A DNA stretch of 64,000 nt from Hypericum androsaemum (lineage: Eukaryota; Streptophyta; Magnoliopsida; Malpighiales; Hypericaceae): NCBI GenBank assembly GCA_963995505.1, contig OZ023186.1, positions 17,119,570 to 17,183,569 on the forward strand, given 5' to 3'. The position numbers and the translations under genes were made by a program. A model generated the notes under the pieces. It had not been told where the DNA came from, made no database searches, and worked only from the letters and a program-made list of their open reading frames with translations. Each line of letters starts with the position of its first letter. Position 1 is the first letter of the stretch. This document shows, in pieces, positions 11,270 through 23,106 of the stretch.

Positions 11270-12110
11270 TGACTCTCCGGCCGCCCTCATGGCGGTCTCC
11301 GACCTGGCCTCGGTCTCGGCGCTCATGGCGGTCCCCGACTTCGCCTCGGTCTCGGCGCTCATGGCGAGCCCCGAACTCGCCTCGAACTTGGCGCTCCTCT
11401 CTTCGGTCTCGGCGCTCCTCTCTTCGGTCTCGGCGCTCCTCGCTTCGGTATTGACTTCCGACCTCGTCTCCCTGCTCCTCTTGTCCTCAGATTTCTCCTC
11501 CCTGCGCCTGTTGGCTACTTACCTAGCCTCCCTGTGACTGTCGGCCACCGTCCTCTCCTCCCTGTGCCTCTTGGACCTCGACTTGGCCTCTTTCCGCTAG
11601 TCATCCCTCGATCTCGTCTCCTTCCGCCACTTGGATCTGGTTCCCAAATCTACGCCAGTCTCAACTTTATATCTGAGTCCCTGCAGCTTTTCGATCGTCC
11701 TAGAGATGCTTTTCTTCGGACTCGGCTTCTACTTTTTGCAGCCACAATTCGGTCATCCACGATGTGGCTTTGATGCTGCAAAGACGTTCTATTGGAGGTA
11801 GGATCGGTGGTCTTCGCCGCTGGGAATATGGTGATGGTGGCCTCGTCGTTCAGGGCAGCCTTGGTTTGCTCCCAGCTGAAATCTTGTTTGGAAGGATTGT
11901 GAACGAAACAGCCAGTTGTTCTGTTAAGAACTGTCGATAATTGGCGTATGGAGGTTATTATTCCGTCTATTGCTAACGAGACTATGGTTGCAACTATAAC
12001 CTTCCGTTTTCACAATATTCCTCATCCTCCGGCTCTATGGTTTGATGGCCATAGGATTCAACAAGATTTGGATGCATAGATAGTTGCAGAAATTTGATCA
12101 GTTTGTGGAG
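11270..12110. other. Degenerate GC/CT-rich repeats, no gene recognised
   Basis: At 11290-11460 the phrase TCGGTCTCGGCGCTC recurs about five times at spacings of roughly 25-60 bases with diverging fillers, giving a low-complexity open frame rich in Ala, Ser and Leu. Later sequence to about 12110 has no family resemblance. I do not call a protein. Confidence 0.5.
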
Positions 12111-15100
12111 AAACTATATTCTGCTAGTACTGCACTTTTGATATGTTTTTTAGTTTTTGGATAAGATGGTTGAAGGAGTTTGATCAGTTAGTAGAGAATC
12201 TAATGTCATCTAGTTTTGCGCTGTTTGATCAAGTACTGTTTGGCACATGGTTGTGGTTGTGGTTTTTTAGATTTTTGGATTTTTTAGATGATAATGTTAC
12301 TGATAGAGCTTTCTATCTGCTAGAAATTTCTTTGCTTCGGATAGAATGAAATTCTGGTAACTCTTTGAAACAAGGTTGGGAACATACCTCCATCCTCCAT
12401 ATTCAAAGAAAAACCGACCTTCCATAAATCTACCTTGCCACAGCACTTACCTGGTATATAATACCATCTATACCCTCCTAGACAACAAACATCAGAATAA
12501 ATCAAATCGTGCACAGTACAAGCCCTAAATGCAGGTAAAAATCTTACCGAACACCTATTCAGGTGTTGATGATCTATACATAATCTTTAATCTCTAGCCC
12601 AACACCTTCTATCAAGTAGCTGCTTCTGGATGCAAAATCTTTAATCTGAAACCCAACACCTTCCCTTTGTTGAGACGCTCTTTGTGGATTGGCGATTGAA
12701 AGTTCACGTAGTTATGTAAATTATCCTTAAATTCTGGGGTTTAAAAATGGTGGACGTTGATGTTGACGAACTGTATCCAAATTTTCTCCTTTACTTAACG
12801 ATCCTAGGTGGGGGTCAGTCGGGGAGTGAATTCCCTGCTTTGTTGCTGACCGCCTCTTGATCTTGATCCTTTAGTAGTGGAATGTCGTTTCAGGCGATGT
12901 TTTGTCTTTACCAGACAGGGATTTAATTAAAATGGGAATGATCACAAATCCGGTTTTGTTATTGATTAGAAAAAAACATCCTAATAGGTTTACATCATCA
13001 TCTAAAAGCTCTGAGTACACGTATACAATGTATTATTATCCTTTCCAACAATTTTGAAAATTTTATTTTTATCGACGGGAGATAAGTACTGATTAACAAT
13101 TGGATGTCTATTGACTTATTAAGAAGTTGTCGTAGATAATTACTCATTTGCTTAGTTTTAAGTTTGATATCTAGATTTCAATATAACATTAGAGTCGATT
13201 GCTTCGCATGATCACTCCTTTTAAACTAGATATGCAGATTCTAACATATTATATTTTCTCTAAGATCTCAATGTATGAAAATTTCAGGTGCTTCCAAACT
13301 TTTGATATTTGAAGAATAATCTAGCTACTCTTCTCGAGGTATGATTAATTAGTATTTGCCTTTCCGCTTCATGCAAGCTTATTTGATGAAGGAAAATTTG
13401 TTTCTCCATAGCTTTCGAGCTTGTAGTTTAAAAGTGGCTTCGTTTTTTTACGACAGTAACCTTCCTAATCATATTTTTTAATGTCAAAAAGTGTGCTAAA
13501 AAATTATCGACTCTTTTATTCAAATTTTGCAAATACAATGTAACATTTCGAACAGCGCCATGCTATACTGTCCTGTAACAGAAAAGTAATGCGATCTAGA
13601 GGGGGAGAGACTAGTCATGAAACCCCATCGCTAAAGAAGAAAGTGTTAAATTGGATAGCCAGTGTCCATCGTAGTTCCTTCTCGATAACAATACTGGACC
13701 TTGACTTGCCAGGATCGGCTAATATGGTTGCATCAGCTAATCAATACATATTTTTAGTAGATTCAAGTTGCAATAGACTTGCATGAAATTTTTTAATTCA
13801 AATTTAGGATTATAAGAAAAATGTCATTAGAGGAATTGTTTCATAAAATAGGGCTACCTAAATAATAGAGAAAAACAATTATGTCACTAGAAAAGACAGA
13901 CAAAATCATATAGTAATTTCATTCTATTCGGAGACTACTGACAGAGATTTTAACTTTAGGCGGATTATTGATGTTCATCCATACTGGAACTTAATTTATG
14001 GAATCCATGTCACTTTATTGATTAGTTTAAATTTGTGTTTGGTAAATTTTTTTTGAAAAGTTGTAAATTTTCTAACAAAATTTTAATACTCCGGGCTCAT
14101 ATTCAAATGTTGAGACTAACATTATCACGGTTAGGATTTCCATCCATACTACATAATACTGTACTAACTAAGATAGGGTTTGGATATGGTAGGAAAAAAA
14201 AATATCGAACTAATATTTAATTATAATGAATTTCGGAGTCTCGATCTGTCTCACCTGTCACCCTCTCACCAAAAAGCTTTCCAACCTATTTGTTTGTTGA
14301 AATGCATCAAGAATAAATATAAATATTACTTTTTTTTTTGGAAAATAATATCTAAACCCCAAATCTCTCTCCCCACTTACTTCTATTAGCTCATAGCTTG
14401 ATTAGCGTTAGCTTTCTGATTTAGTTGAATTCTGTTTTGTTTTTTGTGTGATTTGGTCGTCATGGGAGGATCAAGAAACCCGCAGAGTTCATAGCTGTGT
14501 CATTGAGGGTTTGGTTTATGGGAGATTTATTCTCACTTGAGTAATGTGTGTTTCTTTTTCAGTTGGGTTCCTACGTCAAGGCGAAGTATAAGTTCGCCTT
14601 GAGTAATGGGAATTTCGTTCTGTTCTTGCAGGGGTAAAAAAAGAAAAGATCGTGGCAACAGTTAAAAGAAGGAAAGAAGGCTTGAAACGTGGCAAACTTA
14701 CAAGGATAAAATAATAACAAAATTACCATTATAAATTAGTAGAATGTGGTAATAGCTTGTTTGAATAAGTTCACCCGTAAAAAAAGCTAGCAATTGAAAC
14801 AGAAACGAAACAAGGAAGAAAATAAAAGAAAGGGAAGAGAAGAGGATAAAGCGACTTCCGAAGGGATAATGAAATTAAGTAAGTTTGTTTCTATTTATTT
14901 AAGTTGAACTTTTGCTTCCGATTAACCAGAGGAATAGACCTTAAAGAATTACCTGTCATGAAGCATTCAATTAGAAAAGGAAAAAAAAAGAGAAAAAATT
15001 TGAACTAGAGAACCTAAGATTTCTGAAAAGAAAGGAAATTGAGCATTCAATAGAACTTGACATATACTTGTTATTGTTAATAAGTATGATTGTTATTTGC

Positions 15101-15310
15101 GATGAACAAATATGTAACGAGGGTGGACATGTAACGAGGGGAAGGTAAATTTCATGACTAATTACTTACGTTGGCTAACGAGGGTGGACATGGATAACTA
15201 ACTATAAAAAGAAGTTAGAGAGTTTAAGCTTGGATTTATAGGAAGGCAAATTAAGATATGAAATTGAGAGAAGTTGATGGAGAATTTGAAGGGATAATCT
15301 TATATGTCGT
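12111..15310. other. Intergenic, no gene recognised
   Basis: AT-rich with only short random ORFs. Small details: an 8-bp stem AAGGCGAA/TTCGCCTT near 14580-14605, and three copies of the phrase TAACGAGG (two of them continuing into GTGGACATG) at about 15115-15195. Confidence 0.5.
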
Positions 15311-15660
15311 TTGGGGGTCGTGGGAAGCCAAGAGACTAAGTGTGGTCTCTGTAAACAAGAGGTTGAAAGTGCAACCCACTTATTTTGCCATCGCAGCAGC
15401 TATGCGTCCAGAGTGAGTGTGGGGTTAGGTTATTGGGCAAAAGGCTGGTGCTGCAGCGTTAATGTTTCTGCCTTGATGCTTGGATGGGGCTGGTACACGG
15501 CGAGTTCGCCTCCAAGGCGTGGTAGGTACACTATATTTGCTGCTTTGTGTTGGAGTTTATGGCTCATGAGGAGGAACAAGGGCGGTCTTTGAACTTGACG
15601 AAGCTAGGCATTGATTGTCTTGTCAACAGGATCTTGAGGCTTTACTCTGAGTGGTCGGTC
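15311..15660 (+). mobile_element. LINE 3' fragment (zf-RVT and tail)
   Basis: Encodes KCGLCKQEVESATHLFCH, matching the CxxC...H..xC zinc-binding segment (zf-RVT) near the C-terminus of plant LINE reverse transcriptases, followed by FAALCWSLWLMRRNK, which fits the conserved 'W.+W..RN' block. No RT core precedes it and no RNase H follows, so it is an isolated, 5'-truncated remnant. Confidence 0.55.
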
Positions 15661-16858
15661 GGGACTTTCTCGTAGTCACTTCCATCAAGATGCGATCTTG
15701 GCGTTAGCAACTTCTAGATAGCTAGTGTCAGGAGCCTCTGCTATTTCTTGCTGTTGTAACCATTGGAGTTTTGCATGCAGTATCCTGGATTGTCCGTTTT
15801 GTTGCCTGTACAGTTGCTCCTTTAGCAACTTAGGCTGCTGGGAGTTATGTTGTAGTAACGCCTGGAGTATTGGTTTAATGGGGGGAAAAAAGTGTGATGC
15901 AGATTACTGGCTGTTAGCATCACAGACATGCGGCCTGCGGAACGTATCCTATTGTGTCGAATTGAAGTTGACAATGTTTCACAATCACACTCTGGTACTT
16001 ATTAAGTTAGACCATCGGTTCCTTAACCTCTTCTTTAATAGCTGTGGTGGAATGAATGGAGTGAATTTGGTGCATTGCATGACGACGACTATGTAATTAA
16101 TTGACAATGTTATGTAAGCATGCCACAGCCTCAAACTCCACCGAGCAACGTCACCGATGTGCCTCCTCCTGCCACTAACACTGAACTGCAGGGTGATGGG
16201 CGGAGGTTGCAATATGGCTTACGACGTTTCATGCATGTCATCGTTTGAACCCTCGAAGACCCAACTCCATGCTGAGCTCGCACTCATTAAAACCATGGAG
16301 TTCAACCAAGAAGAGCCATAAATTGTGTTCATTTACTGTACAGGTGTAGTAAACCAAGCCATCCGTGCCTCTAGCAAGTACCGAATAAGGTCGGTAGTTT
16401 ATGTACCTTCAAGTTTATCTCTGTATATTGGTTGGTTAGTTCACCAGTATCAGCTTCTGTTAAAGGTTAGCAGGTGATGTAAAATTTTACGTAGTTGCGA
16501 GAAGTGTTATGATTAGAGAACAAATGGTGGCATGTGTTATAAGTGCTGTAACATAGTATTATCAGCTCATGTAGCCAGTTTTATGATTGATGGATTCCAA
16601 CCGTCCATCAATCACATAATTGGGTGCACCATTTGAATAATTAGCCTTCGAACATGTTCGGCCATAGCAAGAGCATCATGCTCTGAATTCCAAAAGAAGC
16701 AAAGTTGCCATTAAAGGACATGAACAAATTCCAAGGATTAATGCCTCAAAGTTGGCACTACTGATGCATATATCTGTGTCCTAAGCCATCAACTCCATGT
16801 TCAGTTCTATTACTTGCATAATCCATGCATAATCGATGCAACTACTGTAACAAAGGAG
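15661..16858. other. Intergenic, no gene recognised
   Basis: Short ORFs lack family features. An 11-bp stem (TGATTGATGGA/TCCATCAATCA) with a short loop sits at about 16585-16615, downstream of the DUF1279 pseudogene on that gene's strand. Confidence 0.45.
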
Positions 16859-17330
16859 CTACAGGGGTGATTGGTTGGCCATTTCTGCAAAACATTTACA
16901 GCTCTTCATCAACTTTCTTCCAATCCAACTAGCTACTGTGGGAGTTAGTGCGACCATCGGGGGAAACCTTATGGGAGATGCTGCCTTATGAGCCGCATAC
17001 GCCAAGGCAAACGTCCCGACTTTCTCTCCTGTTGCAATCCCCACCTGAGAAGCACATGTAAAGATTGTGTTAGCGGCCGGCCGGCTAGGTGTGTAAACAA
17101 GCAAAATTAACGGCCGAATATCGGCTTCTTCTGCTGCATTCACCTTCTGCAGCAATGCTTGAACATCAACTCCAGCATTTATCCGCATAGCAGAGCCCGA
17201 ATGAGATCAATGATAGGGTAATGGATGTGGCAAGATAAGCTCCTCCATACTTCGTTAGCAGCTCCATAGCTTGATCCCCTTTGGATTTCTTTCCATCAAC
17301 ACCTTCCTTCCCTTCTTTTGAGCTAAATAT
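16859..17330 (-). pseudogene. DUF1279 (FAM210-like) gene remnant, two exons, frameshifted
   Basis: DUF1279 proteins are small membrane proteins of mitochondria or chloroplasts. Exon 17144-17330 (after acceptor TTTGTCAG) encodes AMELLTKYGGAYLATSITLS then LISFGLCYA; the next frame continues INAGVDVQALLQK. The join needs two bases that are missing at about 17188 (TATGCGGATAAAT), so the frame breaks inside the conserved domain. After a GT-AG intron (17045-17143) exon 16859-17044 encodes VGIATGEKVGTFALAYAAHK then AASPIRFPPMVALTP and WIGRKL. The tail after WIGRKL is not the usual short lysine-rich end. N-terminal targeting exons are not found upstream; an LTR fragment starts at 17662. Probably a recently inactivated or truncated copy. 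Confidence 0.8.
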
Positions 17331-17661
17331 CTGACAAATATTAAGAGTCAAACATCATTTTGATATAACTGAGATTTTCTCTTCAGTTTTGAATTGCTTG
17401 CTTTCTACATAAGCTTTTTTTGAGGGGTCAAACATAGTACGTTGATATTATAGTTCAAAATCCGCAAACAAGAGAGAATGAAGATCGAAGAGATGGTTGT
17501 GTAGCCAACCACTCGGAATAGTTCATAGTTTAGAAACATGGTAAGTTTCTTTTTGAAAGATAATGATTTGTTAGTATCAATAATATTTACATTTTACAAT
17601 ATTACCGAGAGTAGAGTTTTCTCATATGATAATGTGGCCGTTAACTTCGTCAAAATACTAC

Positions 17662-18100
17662 TGTTACGTATCTAGTCTGATTAGGATACGTATTTAGGAT
17701 CTTTAATTATTTTATATTCTCATTATTAGCTTTACTTTCCGTATTTCGTATTTTCCAATTCTGTAGTCGAGTCATATTAGGTATTTTCCTATTCCGTTGT
17801 AATCGTTTGGCTATATAATGCCTACGATACCTAGAGTTTATTCAGACAAGAAATAAGAAGAATAATTTACGTTTAGTATTTGGTTATCTTAGTTTTATCA
17901 AGACGGCGCGAGGACGGAAAGGCAAGAAGCCTTCGAGTCTCACCGCGCACCGCTACGATCTTCGTTGCACCGCTGCTCTTACCAATTTCGAAACCCGAAT
18001 TCGGATCCAGAGGAAGAAAGAGAAGATAGGGGTTGATTTCGAAATACAAATTATTCTCCGGAGGGAGGAAGAGAAGATAGAGGCCGATCTCGTCACCCCA
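17662..18100 (+). repeat. LTR fragment, family 'TGTTACGTATCTAG', plus orientation
   Basis: Begins TGTTACGTATCTAG, has a TATA box in GGCTATATAATGCC (about 17809), and continues through TTTATTCAGACAAG to a GC-rich transcribed region ending near 18100. The same sequence occurs inverted at about 22590-22856 and 26195-26486. No matching 3' partner in the same orientation was found. The right boundary is uncertain. Confidence 0.65.
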
Positions 18101-18149
18101 ATTTTGAATCGTTTAATTCAGGCAGGGGAACAGGCGTTCCGAAGTACTA

Positions 18150-18346
18150 CAAATTAGAGTTTCCCAACGAAGAGGGACAAAGTATGGTTGGCATCCTACA
18201 TGGAGCCAGACTCGGTAATCCCTTCATGGCGGCCACCGTGGAGCAAGAAGTATCACCGTTGGAAGAATTTTGTCGTTCCTATCCGGACTTCCAGCTCGAA
18301 GACGAGCTGTTTCGCGAGGACGGGAGTGATGTTATGTGTTAGGATT
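18150..18346 (+). pseudogene. Probable Gypsy-type pol C-terminal fragment
   Basis: The frame reads YYKLEFPNEEGQSMV ... VEQEVSPLEEFCRSYPDF QLEDELFREDGSDVM and then stops. The 'F...YP.FQLEDEL....G.DVM' block resembles the extreme C-terminus of plant Ty3/Gypsy polyproteins. The upstream pol is absent; the fragment lies between an LTR piece and a Harbinger insertion. Identification is by motif only. Confidence 0.4.
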
Positions 18347-18784
18347 TCGTAATTGTCCCCGCTGGTTATTAATATTCTGATAAGACCAGGCGCATTCACG
18401 CCTTTTTACAGCCCCGACCCGGGCCACGTAGGATTAAAAAAAACCAAAAAGGAAAAGGGGCAATGCCCTTAAATAAAGCGGGGGCGAAATTCGCCCCCTC
18501 GCCCTCGCCCTCGCCCTCGACCCTTGTTTATTATTATTTTTTTACTTTTCTATCTAGTTAGTTATACTTGGTACAATATTATTCGTATAAATAAATTTTT
18601 TGGATATTATTAATGTGGTTAAAAATTTTTTGAATTATCTGTGATAAGAAATAATTATAATTTATATAAAAATTTGTAATTTTCAAATCTCTATAAATAG
18701 AGTCCAACACTAACATATTTTCACACACAATCTCAAATTCTCTCTACTTTTACACACATATTTTCTTGTTATATTATTTCTATT

Positions 18785-19830
18785 ATGGATCCAAATGATC
18801 CTAATTTTCTAAATTTTCAACCATTTGGATCTTATAATCCTTCATCTTTTCTAACTTCCGAAGATAATCCGAACTCTCAATCTTTTTTTTACTCTCAGTT
18901 ATCACCAAATCTTTCCCAAATTCCGATATATGAACACCGTAGTCCACCAAATATTCCACAAAATTTGGCTCACGATGTGGCCGGTAGCAAAAAACCTGGA
19001 AAAGGGTCGTCAACTATTTGGAGTGTTAAGGAAGACACTGTCCTAATTTTATCTTTCATCTACGTTAGCGAAGGGTACCTCGCTCTGGGCACGAGTGAGT
19101 GCTTTGTACCATCAAGCTCAAATAGAAAATCTGGAACAGATGCACGAAAGAAACGTGGAATCTATGAAAGGTCGTTACAAATGACTTAAGGCAAGTGCAC
19201 AAAAGTGGATTGGTGCATACAGGAAAGCATATAGTCGGAAAAGGAGCGAAATGAGCATGGCTGATGTTGAGACCGAAGTACAAACAATTAATGCAGGGAA
19301 GAGCAACAACAACAAGTTTAGTGACTTGGCTGCATTCAATGAAGTTATGTGTACATCCCAAGTGGCAACTACAACTAGATCATGATTCAACAAATTTCTC
19401 TCCAGAGAATGAAGAGGATCATGTAGAAAGTGGTGGAAGCTCAAAAAGATCAAGGACCACTGAAGATGGTGAATATTCAGTCCCCTCCAACCCAGAAACT
19501 CCAGTCAGCGGATCATCATCAATTCCTCGTCCTATGGGTAGAGAGGCTGCCAAAAAAAGAAAAGAAAAAGGTAAGGCAGGTGATGAAGTTGTTTTAGAAA
19601 TTCGTGCTTTAAGAATCACCCGAGATAATGAAATTGAATTAATGAAGAAGAGAATAGAGCTCGAGCAACAAAAAGAGCAAAATAAAATAGAGCGAGCACA
19701 AAAAAAGGCTCAAATGAAGACTATGGAGATGAATCAAGTGATGTTGAATACTTTGCTTGCGAAAGAGCACTTATCCCCAGAAGATGAAGCGATGAAGCGC
19801 TACTTAATGTCTGTTTTGTTTGGAATGTGA
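18785..19830 (+). pseudogene. Harbinger ORF1 (SANT/Myb-like, NAM-associated C-terminus) remnant
   Basis: In this family ORF1 protein binds DNA and works with the transposase in the nucleus. The first part (18785-19189) starts MDPNDPNFLNFQPFGSYNPS and reaches a SANT-like start (TIWSVKEDTVLILSF); it then loses register, with most of the trihelix missing. The second part (19264-19830, another frame) has a polar region with RPMGREAAKKRKEKGK, typical of the NAM-associated C-terminal domain, and a charged helix (KRIELEQQKEQNKIERAQKK) ending in MKRYLMSVLFGM. An internal deletion plus frameshift makes it non-functional. A TATA-like motif (CTCTATAAATAGAG) lies about 90 bases upstream of the ATG. Confidence 0.8.
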
Positions 19831-19954
19831 ATTTGTTCTTATGTAATGTAATTTGTTCTTATTTTATGTAATGTGTGCTTATTTTATGTAATGTGTGCTG
19901 ATTTTATATTTTATGTAATTTGTGTTTATTTTATGTAATGTGTGCTTATTTTAA

Positions 19955-20352
19955 ATTTTATGTCGCTTCAACTTTGGTATCCAATGTCAGTCCCCCCCCC
20001 CCTGCTACTTGTCCCGTAGCTATTTTATGTCGATTCAACTTTGGTATCCAATGTCAGTCCCCCCCACATGCTACTTGTCCCATTTTAAATTTTATGTCGC
20101 TTCAACTTTGGTATCCAATGTCATTTCCCCCCACATGCTACTTGTCCCATAGCTATTTTATGTCGCTTCAACTTTGGTATCCAATGTCAGTCCCCCCCAC
20201 ATGCTACTTGTCCCGTAGCTATTTTATATCGCTTCAACTTTGGTATCCAATGTCAGTCCCTCCCACATGCTACTTGTCCCGTAGCTATTTTATGTCGCTT
20301 CAACTTTGGTATCCAATGTCAGTCCCCCCCACATGCTACTTGTCCCGTAGCT
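19955..20352 (+). repeat. Minisatellite of about 65-bp units, six copies, inside the Harbinger element
   Basis: Six near-identical units carry TTCAACTTTGGTATCCAATG, a C-run of 5-10 bases, then TGCTACTTGTCCC. Units start about every 65 bases between 19955 and 20290. It lies between ORF1 and ORF2, and an open frame across it (19920-20549) arises only from the repetition. Confidence 0.88.
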
Positions 20353-20401
20353 ATATATTTGGATTAATATCAAACTTAAACATACACAAATATCCTTTCA
20401 A

Positions 20402-21716
20402 ATGTCTCTCAATTCTAGATCAAGTTGTGGTTCAAGTTCAAGTGATTCATTCACCATTGAATTTGATGAATGGGAGGCACGAGTCTGTGACCAGAATCAA
20501 CAAATTGATCACATACTCGAGGATATGCTCGTTGCCAATCAGCAAATGACTCCACCACCAAGGCGATTTGTCAATAGGGAATGCCAGGTTAGTGAGGAGT
20601 GCTTGATGAATGACTATTTTGTAGAGAGGCCAACGTATCCACCTGAAACCTTCTGACGTAGGTTCCGCATGCGCAGACCACTATTTCTTCGTATTGTAGA
20701 GGCGGTGAGTGCTTCAGACAAATATTTTCAACAAAGACGAGATGCTGCATGTAGACAAAGTCTTTCAGCATTACAGAAATGTACAGCAGTCATGAGAGTG
20801 TTAGCTTATAGGACATCAGCTGATGTCGTTGACGAATATGTGAGAATTGGTGAATCTACAACAAGGAAAGCTCTCGTGAAGTTCGTTAACGGTGTCATCT
20901 CTTGCTTCAGTCCCGAGTATCTGAGAAAGTCCAACGAACAAGACTTGGCAAGACTACTCTATGTCGGGGAACAACGTAGATTTCTGGGTATGATAGGCAG
21001 TATTGACTGCATGCACTGGGAATGGAAAAATTGTCCCAACTGCATGGGCTGGACAATATGCAGGAAGGAGTGGGAAGGCAACAATCATTTTGGAGGCAGT
21101 TGCATCCTATGACTTATAGATATGGCATGCTTTCATTGGAACACCAAGTACGTGCAATGATATTAATGTACTGGACCGATCTCCTGTTTTTACTGATGTC
21201 TTGGAAGGTCGAGCACCGAAAGTGAGTTACATCGTCAATGGTCGCCAAAATGATATGGCTTATTATCTCACTGATGGGATATATCCTGCATGGGCTGCAT
21301 TTGTCAAGTCAATTACATCTCCGTCGACCCTAAAGCACAAGTTGTTCGCTCAACATCAAGAGGCTGCTAGAAAGGATGTGGAGCGAGCATTTGGAGTTCT
21401 ACAAGCTCGTTTTGCATTCATTCGACGTCCATGTCTTCTTTGGGACAAGGATTTCATTGGAAAAATTATGATGGCTTGTATCATATTGCACAATATGATA
21501 GTAGAGGATGAACGAGATACATATCTTCATTATTATGATCCAACAGAATTCTTAAATGAAGAACAAGAAGAACTTTTTCAGTTCTCTACTGAACGCATCG
21601 GAAGCCTATCATCCTATATGACTACCAGGAAAAACCTTCGCAACAGAGAAGCTCATAGCGCTCTCAAAAGTGACTTGATTGAGCATATTTGGCAAAAATT
21701 TGCCAATCCTAATTAA
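20402..21716 (+). pseudogene. Harbinger DDE transposase (ORF2) remnant
   Basis: The N-terminal part has a coiled start (MSLNSRSSCGSSSSDSF), then YPPETF, a TGA (20654), and RRFRMRRPLFLRIVEAVS. The body shows QRRDAACRQSLSALQKCTAV, an HTH-like RIGESTTRKALVKF, and the first catalytic block GMIGSIDCMHWEWKNCP. A single-base insertion just after this (about 21035) shifts frame; the proper frame continues TAWAGQYAGRSGKATIILEA and SYDL, then meets TAG where Trp is expected. After 21201 the frame reads NGRQNDMAYYLTDGIYP, KDVERAFGVLQARFA and IILHNMIVEDERD, the conserved end of DDE_Tnp_4 transposases. Three lesions; inactive. Confidence 0.88.
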
Positions 21717-22589
21717 TTATGTATTATATAATTTGCATTTTCCGTATTTGTAATATATCATTTAAGACATCTCTATGTACTTTTAATTATTTTTCTCTAA
21801 TTTTGTATTCCCACTTCGAGAAAAATAATTTTTTTTTACTTTGGCAAAAAAAATGTTGTTATCTTAATTACGGAATAAATATATACTTATATTTAATATA
21901 ATTTTTATATAAATAAAAATGAAGTAGATAATATGTGGATGAGAGAGAAATTAATTGTTTATTCTGTGACCTAGGTTGGGGCAGGTTGCGGATGTGGGTA
22001 GAATAAGGGATAATTGGGTTGTGGTGATGTGGATGAGAGAGAAATTAATTGTTTATTCCGTGACCTAGGTTGAGGCAGGGCACGAATGCGGATGGTCTAA
22101 GGCGGTTGTGCAACCTCTCGACCCTCATCGGGAAAAGTATTGGCTGGATGGTACCTCGTAGGACCGATAGAACGGTGGGTCCTCTTCGCGCTCCTCTTCA
22201 TAATAGGCTAGTTGCTACCGCGTGAAACCACGAGAATTACCCATGACGCGCTACGATGGTGGGTTTCGTGTTGCAACGGAATTGGTACTCGCCTTGTTCT
22301 CATAAGCCGCTGTCGGCCCTCCGGTGCCTTGCCGATCACAAGGAGATGGGGCAGGAGCCCAGGCGGCCGTGCGGGACCCTATTGGTGGTAGCGGAAATGG
22401 CAGGGGCCTAGTTGGTGGGTGGTCATCGAGCGGGTAGGGTTCCTGGGCTCCGTTAGGTCTTGGCCCAGGCGGCGACGGCAGGGGAGGGTGGTTTTCTGGG
22501 TTGAATTGCGTTCCCTCCTCCGTCTGAATCTCTTCGTCTGAAGTCGTCGGCTTAGCTCTCCGATCTCTCGGTGCGCAGTGGGACTCGAA

Positions 22590-22856
22590 GGTTTCTTGCC
22601 TTTCCGTTCTCGCGCCGTCTTGATAAAACTAGATAAACGAATACTAAACATAAATAATTCTTCTTATTTCTTGTCTGAATAAACCCTAGGTATCGTAGGC
22701 ATTATATAGCCAAACAATTACAACGAAATAGGAAAATACCTAATATGACTCGACTACGGAATTGGATAATATGAAATATGGAAAGTAAAACTAATAATGA
22801 GAATAGAAAATAATTAAAGATCCTAGATACGTATCCTAATCGGACATAGCGTATCA
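22590..22856 (-). repeat. LTR fragment, same family as 17662, minus orientation
   Basis: Read on the minus strand it starts near TGATACGCTATGTCCG, shares TTTGGCTATATAATGCCTAC and continues into GACGGCGCGAGAACGGAAAG, matching 17662-17930. The GC-rich stretch from 22101 to 22590 next to the Harbinger end is probably the internal leader of the same retroelement; no coding domain is recognisable there. Confidence 0.65.
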
Positions 22857-23000
22857 TGACTGCTACCCGTAAATTGTTTAGCTATATAGGGAGAATGGAC
22901 TTACCGACAGGCCCAACCCAACCCAATGGACACTTGACCCAACATTACTTAATTTTCCCCATTTTGTCTCTCTGTAGTAAAAAAGGTTATAATTTATAAC

Positions 23001-23008
23001 TATAAATA
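23001..23008 (+). promoter_or_regulatory. Putative TATA box of the F-box gene
   Basis: TATAAATA lies 99 bases upstream of the proposed ATG at 23107, leaving room for a leader of about 70 bases. No other strong TATA motif is nearer the start. Confidence 0.5.
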
Positions 23009-23106
23009 CGTTTCTTTCCCCATGACCACTACCCGTAAACTGGAGTATCTCCCTCCCCCAATTTCCCAACCCTAGTTACGAACCCTAACTAACTCGACCA
23101 AAGTCA

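Larger units (their letters stand above)
18384..22097 (+). mobile_element. PIF/Harbinger DNA transposon, near full length, defective
   Basis: Flanked by TAA on both sides (18381-18383 and 22098-22100), the TWA target duplication of PIF/Harbinger. The left end is GACCAGGCGCATTCACGCC and the right end, read on the minus strand, GACCATCCGCATTCGTGCCC, an imperfect terminal inverted repeat. Inside are ORF1 (Myb/SANT-like) and ORF2 (DDE transposase), the normal two-gene layout, both on the plus strand and both broken. A GC palindrome (GGGGGCGAA/TTCGCCCCC at about 18480-18498) lies in the leader. A minisatellite lies between the ORFs. The two MITE copies at 3799 and 9194 are shortened relatives. Confidence 0.88.

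Noticed and set aside
19920..20549. ORF of 209 codons between Harbinger ORF1 and ORF2
   Set aside because: It consists of the 65-bp minisatellite read in a frame without stops, and overlaps the real transposase start in another frame.
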